Assembly: GCA_002348425.1 (NCBI GenBank)
Contig: DEBE01000210.1
Coordinates: forward strand, 1-7,144
Direction of reading: 5' to 3'
Length of the DNA stretch: 7,144 nt
Source: Alphaproteobacteria bacterium UBA2964
Lineage (GTDB): Bacteria; Pseudomonadota; Alphaproteobacteria; MPNO01; UBA2964
Part shown: positions 1 to 6,093 of the stretch, one piece after another
Numbering within the stretch: position 1 is the stretch's first letter
Layout: the number at the start of each line of letters is the position of its first letter
The notes under the pieces: model-generated
Databases searched by the model: none
What the model was told of the DNA's origin: nothing
Seen by the model: only the letters and a program-made list of their open reading frames with translations
Translations under genes and position numbers: made by a program

Positions 1-1034
1 GCGTGCGGAATATCGCTGGCATAAACCCAACAATCTGTTCCATATTTATTTATCATATATGGAAGCAAATCATCATCCACTTCGAAACCGATAAATATAC
101 GACCAGCTTTGATATACTCTTCTGGGGTCATTTTAGGCAAACCACGCTCTATAATCGGCATATGCTCGGCGCGAAGTGCATCGTGTTTAATTCGTTCACG
201 AATTGTATCCAAGGTAAAGTCCATTACTTCGATAGCAAAATCGACCCAAGTGCATCCTGTTTCCAAAAATGAAACTGTTACATCAGGGTAACGATCAAGA
301 ATCCCAGAACTGCAAATTGTCTTAAAACCACGCACGACTGACATTAAAAATTGATCAGCCGCGACACTTGGATAATCTTCCCAGGCTTTTAAGGCCCCAG
401 TTCCCGGGTGCACATTCACAGGCATACCAATATCGTTCGCTGTTTGCCAAATCACTTCGAAGTCCGGGTGATCTAAGCCTTTCTCATTATACTCACCGAG
501 CACCATCACACCAACCGAACCCATTTTCTTAGTCCGCATCATCTCACGCGCCGCTTCTTCCGGGTCGCTCGGGCAAATGACAGTCACCCATTTTAAACGA
601 TCCGGCGCTTGGCTAGAAATGTCACAAACCCAATTGTTATAAGCCCGTGTAAGGGCTTGATTAAGCTTGGGATCCTTGGCAATTGGCCATTGCAAAAGCA
701 AGGTAGGATAATTTACTGAGATAAGTGTGTCTTCCTCGTCCATGACCTGAAGGCGGTCGGCGGCACTATGGAATTCGCCGCTTTCATGAGAACCTCGCCA
801 CTTTGACATTTTTTCATATTCCAGTGACACCACTCCATTCTTGCTGGAGGGTGAACCACCTATTCTAAATAATTCCCCTTCAATGTTCCATTTATAATCT
901 CGCTCGTTCTCACCCGTTTCAACCACCACTGGTCTACGGTCACGGAATTCGGGCTCAAGGTATTTATCAGAGAATGTCTCTTCCCATTCTTCGACATGCC
1001 CGTCGCCATCATAAGCATTAATATTACTATCCAT
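1..1034 (-). CDS. Metal-dependent amidohydrolase (Amidohydro_2 / ACMSD-like), 3' end outside window
   Basis: An open frame of 344 codons runs from ATG at 1034 off the left edge with no stop. The product resembles the amidohydrolase_2 TIM-barrel family, cytosolic metal-dependent hydrolases and non-oxidative decarboxylases related to 2-amino-3-carboxymuconate semialdehyde decarboxylase. Visible signatures are an N-terminal DGDGHVEE (Asp11-Gly-His13, the DxH metal motif), RAYNNW, VNVHPGTG with His209, FLETGCTW with Glu258, and YASDIPH with Asp341, the usual last metal ligand. Family members of this type are about 370-400 residues, so some 30-60 residues are missing. The start is supported by GGGGAG seven bases upstream (plus-strand 1042-1047) and an in-frame stop just above it (1053-1055). 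There is no signal peptide. It is transcribed divergently from the operon starting at 1196 and probably shares its control region. Hydrolase versus decarboxylase cannot be decided; the family call is firm and the substrate unknown. Confidence 0.88.
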   Translation of the reverse strand, partial: MDSNINAYDGDGHVEEWEETFSDKYLEPEFRDRRPVVVETGENERDYKWNIEGELFRIGGSPSSKNGVVSLEYEKMSKWRGSHESGEFHSAADRLQVMDEEDTLISVNYPTLLLQWPIAKDPKLNQALTRAYNNWVCDISSQAPDRLKWVTVICPSDPEEAAREMMRTKKMGSVGVMVLGEYNEKGLDHPDFEVIWQTANDIGMPVNVHPGTGALKAWEDYPSVAADQFLMSVVRGFKTICSSGILDRYPDVTVSFLETGCTWVDFAIEVMDFTLDTIRERIKHDALRAEHMPIIERGLPKMTPEEYIKAGRIFIGFEVDDDLLPYMINKYGTDCWVYASDIPH

Positions 1035-1078
1035 CGTAAAGCTCCCCAGCTCTTATTACGGTTAAACCAATTGTCTGT

Positions 1079-1108
1079 ATTGTGTCTTCAAATAATGTTC
1101 TTTGTCTA
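1079..1108 (-). promoter_or_regulatory. Candidate sigma70-like promoter for the amidohydrolase
   Basis: Reading the minus strand, TAGACA (1108 to 1103, five of six matches to TTGACA) is followed after 18 bp by CACAAT (1084 to 1079, four of six matches to TATAAT). This would start transcription about 35-40 bases above the ATG at 1034. The match is by eye, and the organism's sigma factor preferences are unknown. Confidence 0.25.
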
Positions 1109-1119
1109 CCTTCAAACAT

Positions 1120-1147
1120 AATCAGCACTTTGATGTCTCGGCTGATT
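1120..1147. repeat. Inverted repeat AATCAGC-N14-GCTGATT
   Basis: Seven-base perfect arms lie at 1120-1126 and 1141-1147 with a 14-bp spacer, giving a centre-to-centre distance of 21 bp, two helical turns. This is consistent with a dimeric transcription factor binding one DNA face. It lies in the divergent intergenic region and overlaps the candidate -35 element for the plus-strand operon. Confidence 0.4.
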
Positions 1148-1169
1148 TGCTATAAGAAAATACATCAAA
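1129..1169. repeat. Inverted repeat TTTGATGT-N25-ACATCAAA
   Basis: Eight-base perfect arms lie at 1129-1136 and 1162-1169 with a 25-bp spacer. The left arm lies inside the spacer of the AATCAGC repeat, so the two palindromes interleave. The right arm ends 26 bases before the ATG at 1196, where a bound protein or hairpin could block transcription or translation initiation. The role is unproven. Confidence 0.4.
1130..1156 (+). promoter_or_regulatory. Candidate promoter for the 1196-4208 operon
   Basis: TTGATG (1130-1135) and TATAAG (1151-1156) resemble -35 and -10 hexamers but are only 15 bp apart, shorter than the usual 16-18. Such a spacing would suit an activator-dependent promoter, and both inverted repeats overlap it. 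This is a weak call made by eye. Confidence 0.25.
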
Positions 1170-1195
1170 ACTGAATTAAATCTGGGGAAAACCAA

Positions 1196-2134
1196 ATGCC
1201 AAAATTAATAGTACCTACCCGCAGCTATGGCCTGATGCGCGAAATGAAGACAAAAAACATCATAAACGATGGGTTGGAGCTCCAATTTCCTGAGGCTGAA
1301 AATATTTTAGTCTGGGCAAGAAAAATGGTTCGTGAGTTGGCATATGACATTTGTGAAATGCCCTTTACAACCTACCTTGCCGCAAAATCGGTTGGCAAAA
1401 AATTTACCGCATTACCACTATTTATTACTCGAAATTTTCATCATCAAGCGATACATGTAAATACCGAGAGCGGGCTTAATGATCCCAAGGAAATGGAAGG
1501 AAAAACTGCCGGAATTGTTCGTGGCTACACCGTTACGACCGGAGTTTGGGCTAGATACGTCCTGAGTTCTGAATATGAGGTTGAACTCAACAAGGTTCAT
1601 TGGACATGTACTGACGATGAACACGTCGCTGAATTCAACCTTCCATCATTCGCTGACTATGCCTCCATGGGAAAAAATTTTAAAGAATTGTTTGCAAGCA
1701 ACAACATTGTCGCGGCCGTCGGGACATTACCTGAGCCTGTGAACAACGTTCAGCCCTTAATAGGTAACCCAAAAGAGGCGGGATTTGCTTCATATCGTAG
1801 TTCGGGTGTTTACCCGGTCAATCATGGGATTGTCGTCAAAGATGAATTGCTCGAAAAATATCCGGGTTTAGCTGTTGATTTATTTCATGCCTTGAAATCA
1901 TCTAAAGATAAATATTTATCTTCAATCAACAAAGAAGGGAATCTTACCGCGGAAGACCAACTGACTGTTGAACTAGAGAGAGGCGTTGCGGGTGATCCAT
2001 TCCCATACGGCATAGAGCCAAACCGTCTTGCTTTGGAGGCATTGACACAAACAGCGTATGATCAATTAATAACACCAAGGAAATTCAGTGTCGAAGAACT
2101 TTTCGCTGAAGGTACCCACGACCTTGTTGGATAG
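1196..2134 (+). CDS. 4,5-dihydroxyphthalate decarboxylase-like protein (periplasmic-binding fold)
   Basis: The 312-residue product resembles the 4,5-dihydroxyphthalate decarboxylase (Pht5-type) family, which uses a type II periplasmic-binding-protein fold and removes a carboxylate from a dihydroxylated aromatic acid in phthalate catabolism. Visible family features are DICEMPFTTY (51-60), where members have an acidic residue plus SxxSY-like stretch; RNFHHQ (79-84), matching the SRxFRH region; the GVWAR stretch (116-120); VYPVNHGIVV (205-214); and a C-terminal DPFPYGIEPNRLALEAL (257-273) followed by VEELFAEG, which is very characteristic. There is no signal peptide or lipobox, fitting a cytosolic enzyme rather than a transport receptor. 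The ATG has GGGGA seven bases upstream (1184-1188) and an in-frame stop just above. It leads a three-gene operon with the amidase and DLH-like genes. The family is clear, but no phthalate dioxygenase or dehydrogenase is nearby, so the actual substrate may differ. Confidence 0.82.
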   Translation: MPKLIVPTRSYGLMREMKTKNIINDGLELQFPEAENILVWARKMVRELAYDICEMPFTTYLAAKSVGKKFTALPLFITRNFHHQAIHVNTESGLNDPKEMEGKTAGIVRGYTVTTGVWARYVLSSEYEVELNKVHWTCTDDEHVAEFNLPSFADYASMGKNFKELFASNNIVAAVGTLPEPVNNVQPLIGNPKEAGFASYRSSGVYPVNHGIVVKDELLEKYPGLAVDLFHALKSSKDKYLSSINKEGNLTAEDQLTVELERGVAGDPFPYGIEPNRLALEALTQTAYDQLITPRKFSVEELFAEGTHDLVG

Positions 2135-2162
2135 TTAACAAAGTTTAAAAGAGAGAAACATT

Positions 2163-3515
2163 ATGGCTGATGGTATTAATCCCCAAGTACGCCCATTCTA
2201 TTCATGCACCGACGCTTTTTCAAACGGCAGTGATACTCCTCGTGATCTTCTTGAGAGATGTATTGACGTGATTGAAAACCACGAAAAAACGATCGGAGCT
2301 TTTGTTGTAACCAACCTTGAAGGGGCGCGTGCTGCCGCGGATCAATCGACGACACGTTGGCGAGAGGGAAAAGAATTTTCTCGAATTGATGGAATGCCCG
2401 TTGGCATAAAAGATGTTATGGAGACTGCCGACATGGTTACAGAACAGGGCTCTCCACTCTTCGAAGGCTGGAAAATGGGTCGCGATTGTGCGGCAGTCGC
2501 TGCCTTAAGAGAGGGTGGCGCAACCATAGTCGGCAAGACAGTCACAACAGAATTTGCCGCCACCACGCCAAGGGGGACAAAAAACCCTCACGACCCGGAC
2601 AGAACGCCGGGAGGCTCCAGCAGTGGGTCTGCTGCAGCCGTTGGTTGCGGTATGCTAGCGGGTGCGACGGCATCACAGGTTATCGGATCAACAATACGTC
2701 CTGCAAGTTATTGCGGAGCGTTTGGCTTTAAGCCTAGCGTCGGTGGAATATGCCGGGGCGGCAGTTTTGACGATTTTAGTCAAAGTTGTACTGGTGCTAT
2801 AGCCGCTTCGTTAACCGATACATGGAGAATGGCTCGAGAAATGTCTTCACGTGCTGGGGGCGATCCAGGCTACACCGGACTGATGGGTCCTATGGACCTT
2901 CCCGAGAATTTAAAGCCTCAAAAAATTGCTATTTTAAAAACGGCAGGCTGGGAAACTGCTACAGATGACGCGAAGGCACAGCTACAAATGGCAGTAGATC
3001 TTTTTGGGAATGCTGGGATCAAGCTAATTGACGCAGATAATAACCAAACAGTTGCCGACGTCGAAGAAGCCATTTCGGATGCCAATCCATTATCCCGTGA
3101 TATCAATGCCTGGGAAGGGCGATGGCCGTTAAATACATACCACCGAGACCTCGATTCCAGTAAATTGAGTGAAAGCTCGCTCGATCGCCTTAAGCAAGCG
3201 AATAAGATGACGCAGGAACAATATTGCGACTTGTTAACACGTCGGACAGAAATTCGTAGGAGGCACGCAGCTCTGGCTGAACATTGTGACTTTGCTGTTA
3301 CCCTGGCTGCACCCGGTGCCGCACCAGAAGGTTTAAAGTGGACGGGAGATCCAAATTTTACTGTTTGCACTTCTCTGCTCGGTGTTCCAGCTTTGTCGAT
3401 GCCAATCTTGAAAACTGAAAACCTGCCACTGGGTCTGCAAATCATTGGGTTCAGAGATAAAGATGCAGAAATGTTCTCCTTTGCGCGCGCGCTTCTTGGC
3501 CTTTTTGAAAACTAG
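2163..3515 (+). CDS. Amidase signature family amidohydrolase
   Basis: The 450-residue protein is a full-length amidase signature enzyme that hydrolyses a carboxamide (or related C-N bond) to acid plus ammonia or amine, probably in the cytosol. The Ser-cisSer-Lys triad is intact: Lys83 in PVGIKDV, Ser152 in the PGGSSSGSAAA loop and nucleophile Ser176 in IGSTIRPASYCG. The Ser152-Ser176 spacing of 24 is the same as in fatty acid amide hydrolase (Ser217/Ser241). Other family marks are DCAAVAALREGGATIVGKT (108-126), GFKPSVGGI (178-186) and the C-terminal GVPALSMPI and LPLGLQIIG stretches. Length is normal for stand-alone amidases, and it lacks a signal peptide. It starts 28 bp after the upstream gene with a GAGAG ribosome site at 2151-2155. 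The substrate is unknown; the GSTIRPAS form of the nucleophile loop argues against GatA, and no gatB or gatC is adjacent. Confidence 0.9.
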   Translation: MADGINPQVRPFYSCTDAFSNGSDTPRDLLERCIDVIENHEKTIGAFVVTNLEGARAAADQSTTRWREGKEFSRIDGMPVGIKDVMETADMVTEQGSPLFEGWKMGRDCAAVAALREGGATIVGKTVTTEFAATTPRGTKNPHDPDRTPGGSSSGSAAAVGCGMLAGATASQVIGSTIRPASYCGAFGFKPSVGGICRGGSFDDFSQSCTGAIAASLTDTWRMAREMSSRAGGDPGYTGLMGPMDLPENLKPQKIAILKTAGWETATDDAKAQLQMAVDLFGNAGIKLIDADNNQTVADVEEAISDANPLSRDINAWEGRWPLNTYHRDLDSSKLSESSLDRLKQANKMTQEQYCDLLTRRTEIRRRHAALAEHCDFAVTLAAPGAAPEGLKWTGDPNFTVCTSLLGVPALSMPILKTENLPLGLQIIGFRDKDAEMFSFARALLGLFEN

Positions 3516-3519
3516 GAGG
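3514..3519 (+). promoter_or_regulatory. Shine-Dalgarno AGGAGG overlapping the amidase stop codon
   Basis: A perfect AGGAGG begins inside the TAG stop (3513-3515) of the amidase gene and lies eight bases before the ATG at 3528. It fixes the DLH-like start and suggests that ribosomes ending on the amidase can initiate directly on the next gene, keeping the two hydrolases at matched levels. Confidence 0.8.
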
Positions 3520-3527
3520 CAAAGCCG

Positions 3528-4208
3528 ATGCAAGGAGAAAATATTCGGTATACCACTCGTAATAACGAAAATTTTGATGGCTATTTAACAAGGCCAAATG
3601 GCGAAGGGCCATTCCCTGGTATTTTATGGATAACTGCGATTTCTGGTGCTGATGACACTATGAAAATATTGGCTGATGAATGGGCAGACGATGGTTTTGT
3701 TGTTTCGATGCCAGATATTTTTTGGCGGCAATACCCAGGACCCACTTCAGACCGCGAGATCGCCCAGAAACGCTACGCAGAATTTGATGCCGAACAGGGC
3801 ATGCTTGATATTGAAGATGTTATAAATGATCTGAAGAGACGGCAGATATGCAATGGTAAGGTCGGTGTTCTTGGTTTTTGTTTTGGAGGACGTTATGCAC
3901 ACCTTTCAGCCGCTAGATTGGGAGTGGATGGTGCTGCTTCATTTCATGGCACAAAGATAGGTCTGCATTTGGATGAAACTAAAAACATTAGATGCCCGGT
4001 CAGCTATCATTTCGGCGACAGTGATGCATCTATTCCTATGGAAGAGGTTGACGCAATAAGACACTCTTATGCAAATCACCCGGGTGCCGAAATTAGTGTT
4101 TATGAAGGTCAGTCACACAATTTTTCAACTCCGGGAAAGCCTACCTACAATTCAGAAGTTGCGAGAATTTCGCGTGATGCCGTCCTGCGGTGCTTTAAAA
4201 ATATGTAG
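3528..4208 (+). CDS. Dienelactone hydrolase family protein
   Basis: The 226-residue alpha/beta hydrolase matches the dienelactone hydrolase (carboxymethylenebutenolidase) family, which opens a lactone such as dienelactone to maleylacetate in aromatic degradation. The Cys-Asp-His triad is visible: Cys118 in the nucleophile elbow GFCFGGRYA, Asp166 in FGDSDASIP and His197 in GQSHNFSTPG. Length is close to the usual 230-240, with no signal peptide. One deviation stands out: the family's conserved Glu (Glu36 of the Pseudomonas enzyme, in a QEIFG-like motif) appears as Ala37 in WITAISGAD. That Glu helps control activation of the Cys nucleophile, so mechanism or substrate may differ from true dienelactone hydrolase. 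It is the last gene of the operon and translationally close to the amidase. An ester, thioester or lactone hydrolase role is likely; the substrate is unknown. Confidence 0.87.
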   Translation: MQGENIRYTTRNNENFDGYLTRPNGEGPFPGILWITAISGADDTMKILADEWADDGFVVSMPDIFWRQYPGPTSDREIAQKRYAEFDAEQGMLDIEDVINDLKRRQICNGKVGVLGFCFGGRYAHLSAARLGVDGAASFHGTKIGLHLDETKNIRCPVSYHFGDSDASIPMEEVDAIRHSYANHPGAEISVYEGQSHNFSTPGKPTYNSEVARISRDAVLRCFKNM

Positions 4209-4209
4209 G

Positions 4210-4980
4210 CTAGATCCAACCAAGTCCTTCGCTGCCCACCCAAAGCAATCGAAGACCAAGCAGAGTTAATAATATTTTAAACACAGTGCGGAAAATTTTC
4301 TCCTGCATTTGGTGGAGCATTTTTTCTCCTAACCAGTTACCGAGGGTCGCACCCGCAACCATGGAAATTATTAATGGTATATAAGCAGTCAGGGCGACAC
4401 CTAGAATACCAAAAGCCACGATTTTTGTTATATGACTACAAATCATTAAAGCCCCCATTGTCCCAACATGATTTCGCCTATCCGGTGAAGCTCCAGCAAC
4501 AAAGGAGGCTAATAACGAGCCAGTCGCACTAACAAAAATTCCTAAAAAGGTAATTACAAACCCAACCACAGCAAATCGTTTTGCTTCGTCGCTCAAACTC
4601 GTAAGTTTGGGTAACCAAGTTAACACTAGTATGAAAAATCCGATGATTCCTTGAAGTATAGCGGCAGGAAGCGCCACAAATATTTGGGCGCCTAGCGCTG
4701 CCCCGATAATTGAGCCTCCCAAGAAAGGGATGACCGTTTGCATCAAAATATAGCGCCAGAATAAAGCGGCGACGTGCACAGAAGCTAAAAGCATTATTAC
4801 TGTATGCAGTGGTAGCAACGTAGCCGGCTCAAAAAAGAACGCCATGAGGGCTAGCAACAACAATCCACCCGCTGTCCCCGTTACTACCGCCACGATAGAG
4901 GTGAAACATGCGGCTATGGACAGCCCAAAGAAAATCCAAGCATCAACACCCGGAACGCCCAGAAAAGGTACCTCTATCAC
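4210..4980 (-). CDS. TSUP family (TauE/SafE-type) membrane exporter
   Basis: The 256-residue protein is strongly hydrophobic, with about seven to eight membrane segments (roughly 14-34, 37-50, 55-74, 82-102, 107-124, 134-155, 180-194, 196-216 and 230-248). It fits the TSUP/TauE-SafE family, inner-membrane exporters of sulfite or organic sulfur and carboxylate anions. A pseudo-repeat of Gly-rich turns, TGTAGGLLLLA near 34-44 and SATGSLLASF near 151-160, agrees with the family's two-fold architecture, and LPLHTVIMLLAS (56-67) is typical. The start is GTG at 4980; the next Met is at residue 46, after the first helix, and an in-frame stop lies at 5008-5010, so GTG is the best choice. A GGAAG ribosome site sits about 11 bases above. 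The gene opposes both plus-strand units; its stop is 1 bp from that of the DLH-like gene. The transported anion is unknown; a pathway product such as sulfite or a carboxylate is plausible. Confidence 0.82.
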   Translation of the reverse strand: MIEVPFLGVPGVDAWIFFGLSIAACFTSIVAVVTGTAGGLLLLALMAFFFEPATLLPLHTVIMLLASVHVAALFWRYILMQTVIPFLGGSIIGAALGAQIFVALPAAILQGIIGFFILVLTWLPKLTSLSDEAKRFAVVGFVITFLGIFVSATGSLLASFVAGASPDRRNHVGTMGALMICSHITKIVAFGILGVALTAYIPLIISMVAGATLGNWLGEKMLHQMQEKIFRTVFKILLTLLGLRLLWVGSEGLGWI

Positions 4981-5124
4981 TTTTAAATATCTTCCGTTTC
5001 TAATGTTCTAAAGTACTAGCGCTAAAACGCCCTTTAATTTACACTCTAACGAGAGTCAAACCTAGCTCGTGTGATTCCGAACCTATTGATACGTTAAAAA
5101 TTATGCTGCTTTAAAGGACAAATA
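4981..5124. promoter_or_regulatory. Divergent intergenic region with short palindromes
   Basis: This 144-bp AT-rich gap lies between the TSUP exporter start (minus) and the NMT1/THI5-like gene start (plus). It holds an 8-bp palindrome TAGCGCTA (5017-5024) and a small hairpin ACTCT-AACG-AGAGT (5043-5056). TTGATA at 5086-5091 could be a -35 element, but no good -10 sits at normal spacing. It does not share the interleaved repeats seen at 1120-1169. Confidence 0.4.
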
Positions 5125-6036
5125 ATGAATAAATTCACTATCCAACCACACGGAAGACTCAATGACTGGGTTGCAGATGAAAAAGGTTATTTTGCTGAGG
5201 AAGGGTTGGATTATTTTCTAAACGTTGAGGCGAGTTATAAGACGGTAGAAATGCTTCCCGAGGCAAAGTCGAAATCCTTGATCAAGGATAACCTGCACGG
5301 TGCCTTTGAACGTTATGCCGAGGGTGGAGGACGAAAGGGAACTGCGGAAAACGCAGGAGACGTAAGCTGCGCATGTCATTGGACGGTAAACCAGTCAGCC
5401 AAACTTGAAACAGGCATCATGTATGGCAAGGCTTACAGTATTTGTGAGGCTGCAATAGTCGTTCCGGGTGACTCCGATGTAAAAACACCCGAACAACTAA
5501 AAAATATCGATGTCGCAGTAGGTTATCATTCAGGAAGCCATTATTCTGCGCAGCAGGCGCTTGAAGTATTCCTGAGACCTGAGGAGATAAAATTGAAATT
5601 CGTCGGGACTAGCTGGTCGCGCGTTGATGCCGCTTTAGCTAACCAGATACCGGCCTTGAATGTATGGGGGCCTCAACTCTACCTAATGGAGCAAAAAGGT
5701 TTCAGGCGCGTTCTACCGACAACATTTATTATGGCTTTTATGTTCACCAAAGAAGCCGACCCGGAGGATGTTGAAAAATACATGCGAGGCCTGATACGAG
5801 CGCAAACCGATATAGACTCGGAGCCGGAAAAATACAAAAAGTTCTTTTTAACTGAAATTCCCGATCGTTATTTGGACGAGGCTGATGTAAGACTTTTTGG
5901 TAATGGAGAACGCGTTGTGCCACAGTACTATACGAAGGATATGTTTGAACGCACTCAGAAATGGATGCACGAGCGAGATCTCTTTGACGTTGGTATCGAA
6001 GAAGGGATACCATATAAACTAGCGGTCCATAATTAA
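5125..6036 (+). CDS. NMT1/THI5-like periplasmic-binding-fold protein without signal peptide
   Basis: The 303-residue product resembles NMT1/THI5-like or SsuA-type substrate-binding proteins. It has a GRLNDWVADEKGYFAEEGL opening (10-28, the usual ligand-lobe start), VPGDSDVKTPEQLKNIDVAVG (113-133), GYHSGSHYSAQQALE (133-147), and IPALNVWGPQLYLMEQKGFR (175-194). There is no signal peptide, lipobox or twin-arginine motif, and no ABC permease or ATPase follows, so a cytosolic enzyme is at least as likely as a receptor. A Cys-Ala-Cys-His cluster (Cys82, Cys84, His85 in GDVSCACHW) could bind metal or take part in chemistry; eukaryotic THI5 also uses a Cys-rich motif and a His, though the positions differ. 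The ATG has AAGGA at 5114-5118, six bases upstream. The thiamine diphosphate decarboxylase pair follows 57 bp downstream on the same strand. The fold is well supported; the function is not. Confidence 0.72.
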   Translation: MNKFTIQPHGRLNDWVADEKGYFAEEGLDYFLNVEASYKTVEMLPEAKSKSLIKDNLHGAFERYAEGGGRKGTAENAGDVSCACHWTVNQSAKLETGIMYGKAYSICEAAIVVPGDSDVKTPEQLKNIDVAVGYHSGSHYSAQQALEVFLRPEEIKLKFVGTSWSRVDAALANQIPALNVWGPQLYLMEQKGFRRVLPTTFIMAFMFTKEADPEDVEKYMRGLIRAQTDIDSEPEKYKKFFLTEIPDRYLDEADVRLFGNGERVVPQYYTKDMFERTQKWMHERDLFDVGIEEGIPYKLAVHN

Positions 6037-6093
6037 TGCCTAAACGTCGTTGGTTGAGACGAATAATTAAATAAATATAAAAGAATTTGTAAA
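6037..6093. other. Short AT-rich spacer inside the probable operon
   Basis: The 57 bp between the NMT1/THI5-like gene and the thiamine diphosphate alpha subunit contain no convincing terminator: the best inverted repeat is CGTC/GACG with a four-base stem (6045-6048 and 6058-6061) and no U-tract directly after it. Read-through is therefore expected. No clear Shine-Dalgarno precedes the ATG at 6094. Confidence 0.4.

Larger units (their letters stand above)
1035..1195. promoter_or_regulatory. Divergent intergenic control region
   Basis: This 161-bp gap separates the start codons of the amidohydrolase (minus) and the DHP decarboxylase-like gene (plus), so it must hold promoters for both directions. 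It is AT-rich and contains two interleaved inverted repeats (1120-1147 and 1129-1169) plus weak sigma70-like hexamers in each direction, listed separately. No regulator gene is in the window. The shared region and the operator-like repeats suggest that both transcription units are co-regulated. Confidence 0.6.

Noticed and set aside
3..291. Two short plus-strand open frames at the left edge
   Set aside because: Both are antisense shadows of the amidohydrolase coding region, which includes the SDIPH metal motif there.
1196..2134. Annotation as an ABC transporter substrate-binding protein
   Set aside because: The C-terminal PYGxxxNR and VEELF stretches fit the 4,5-dihydroxyphthalate decarboxylase family better, and there is no signal peptide or transporter partner.
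2918..3445. Long minus-strand open frame (175 codons)
   Set aside because: It lies wholly antisense to the amidase, whose motifs are unmistakable on the plus strand. Its translation shows no recognisable family features.
3483..3492. Alternating GC tract (GC)5, possible Z-DNA
   Set aside because: It encodes ordinary residues (Phe-Ala-Arg-Ala-Leu) in the amidase C-terminus. Too short to suggest a function.
2163..3515. Annotation as GatA (glutamyl-tRNA amidotransferase subunit A)
   Set aside because: The GSTIRPAS loop differs from the GatA TGGSIRxPA form and no gatB or gatC is adjacent. A stand-alone amidase is more likely.
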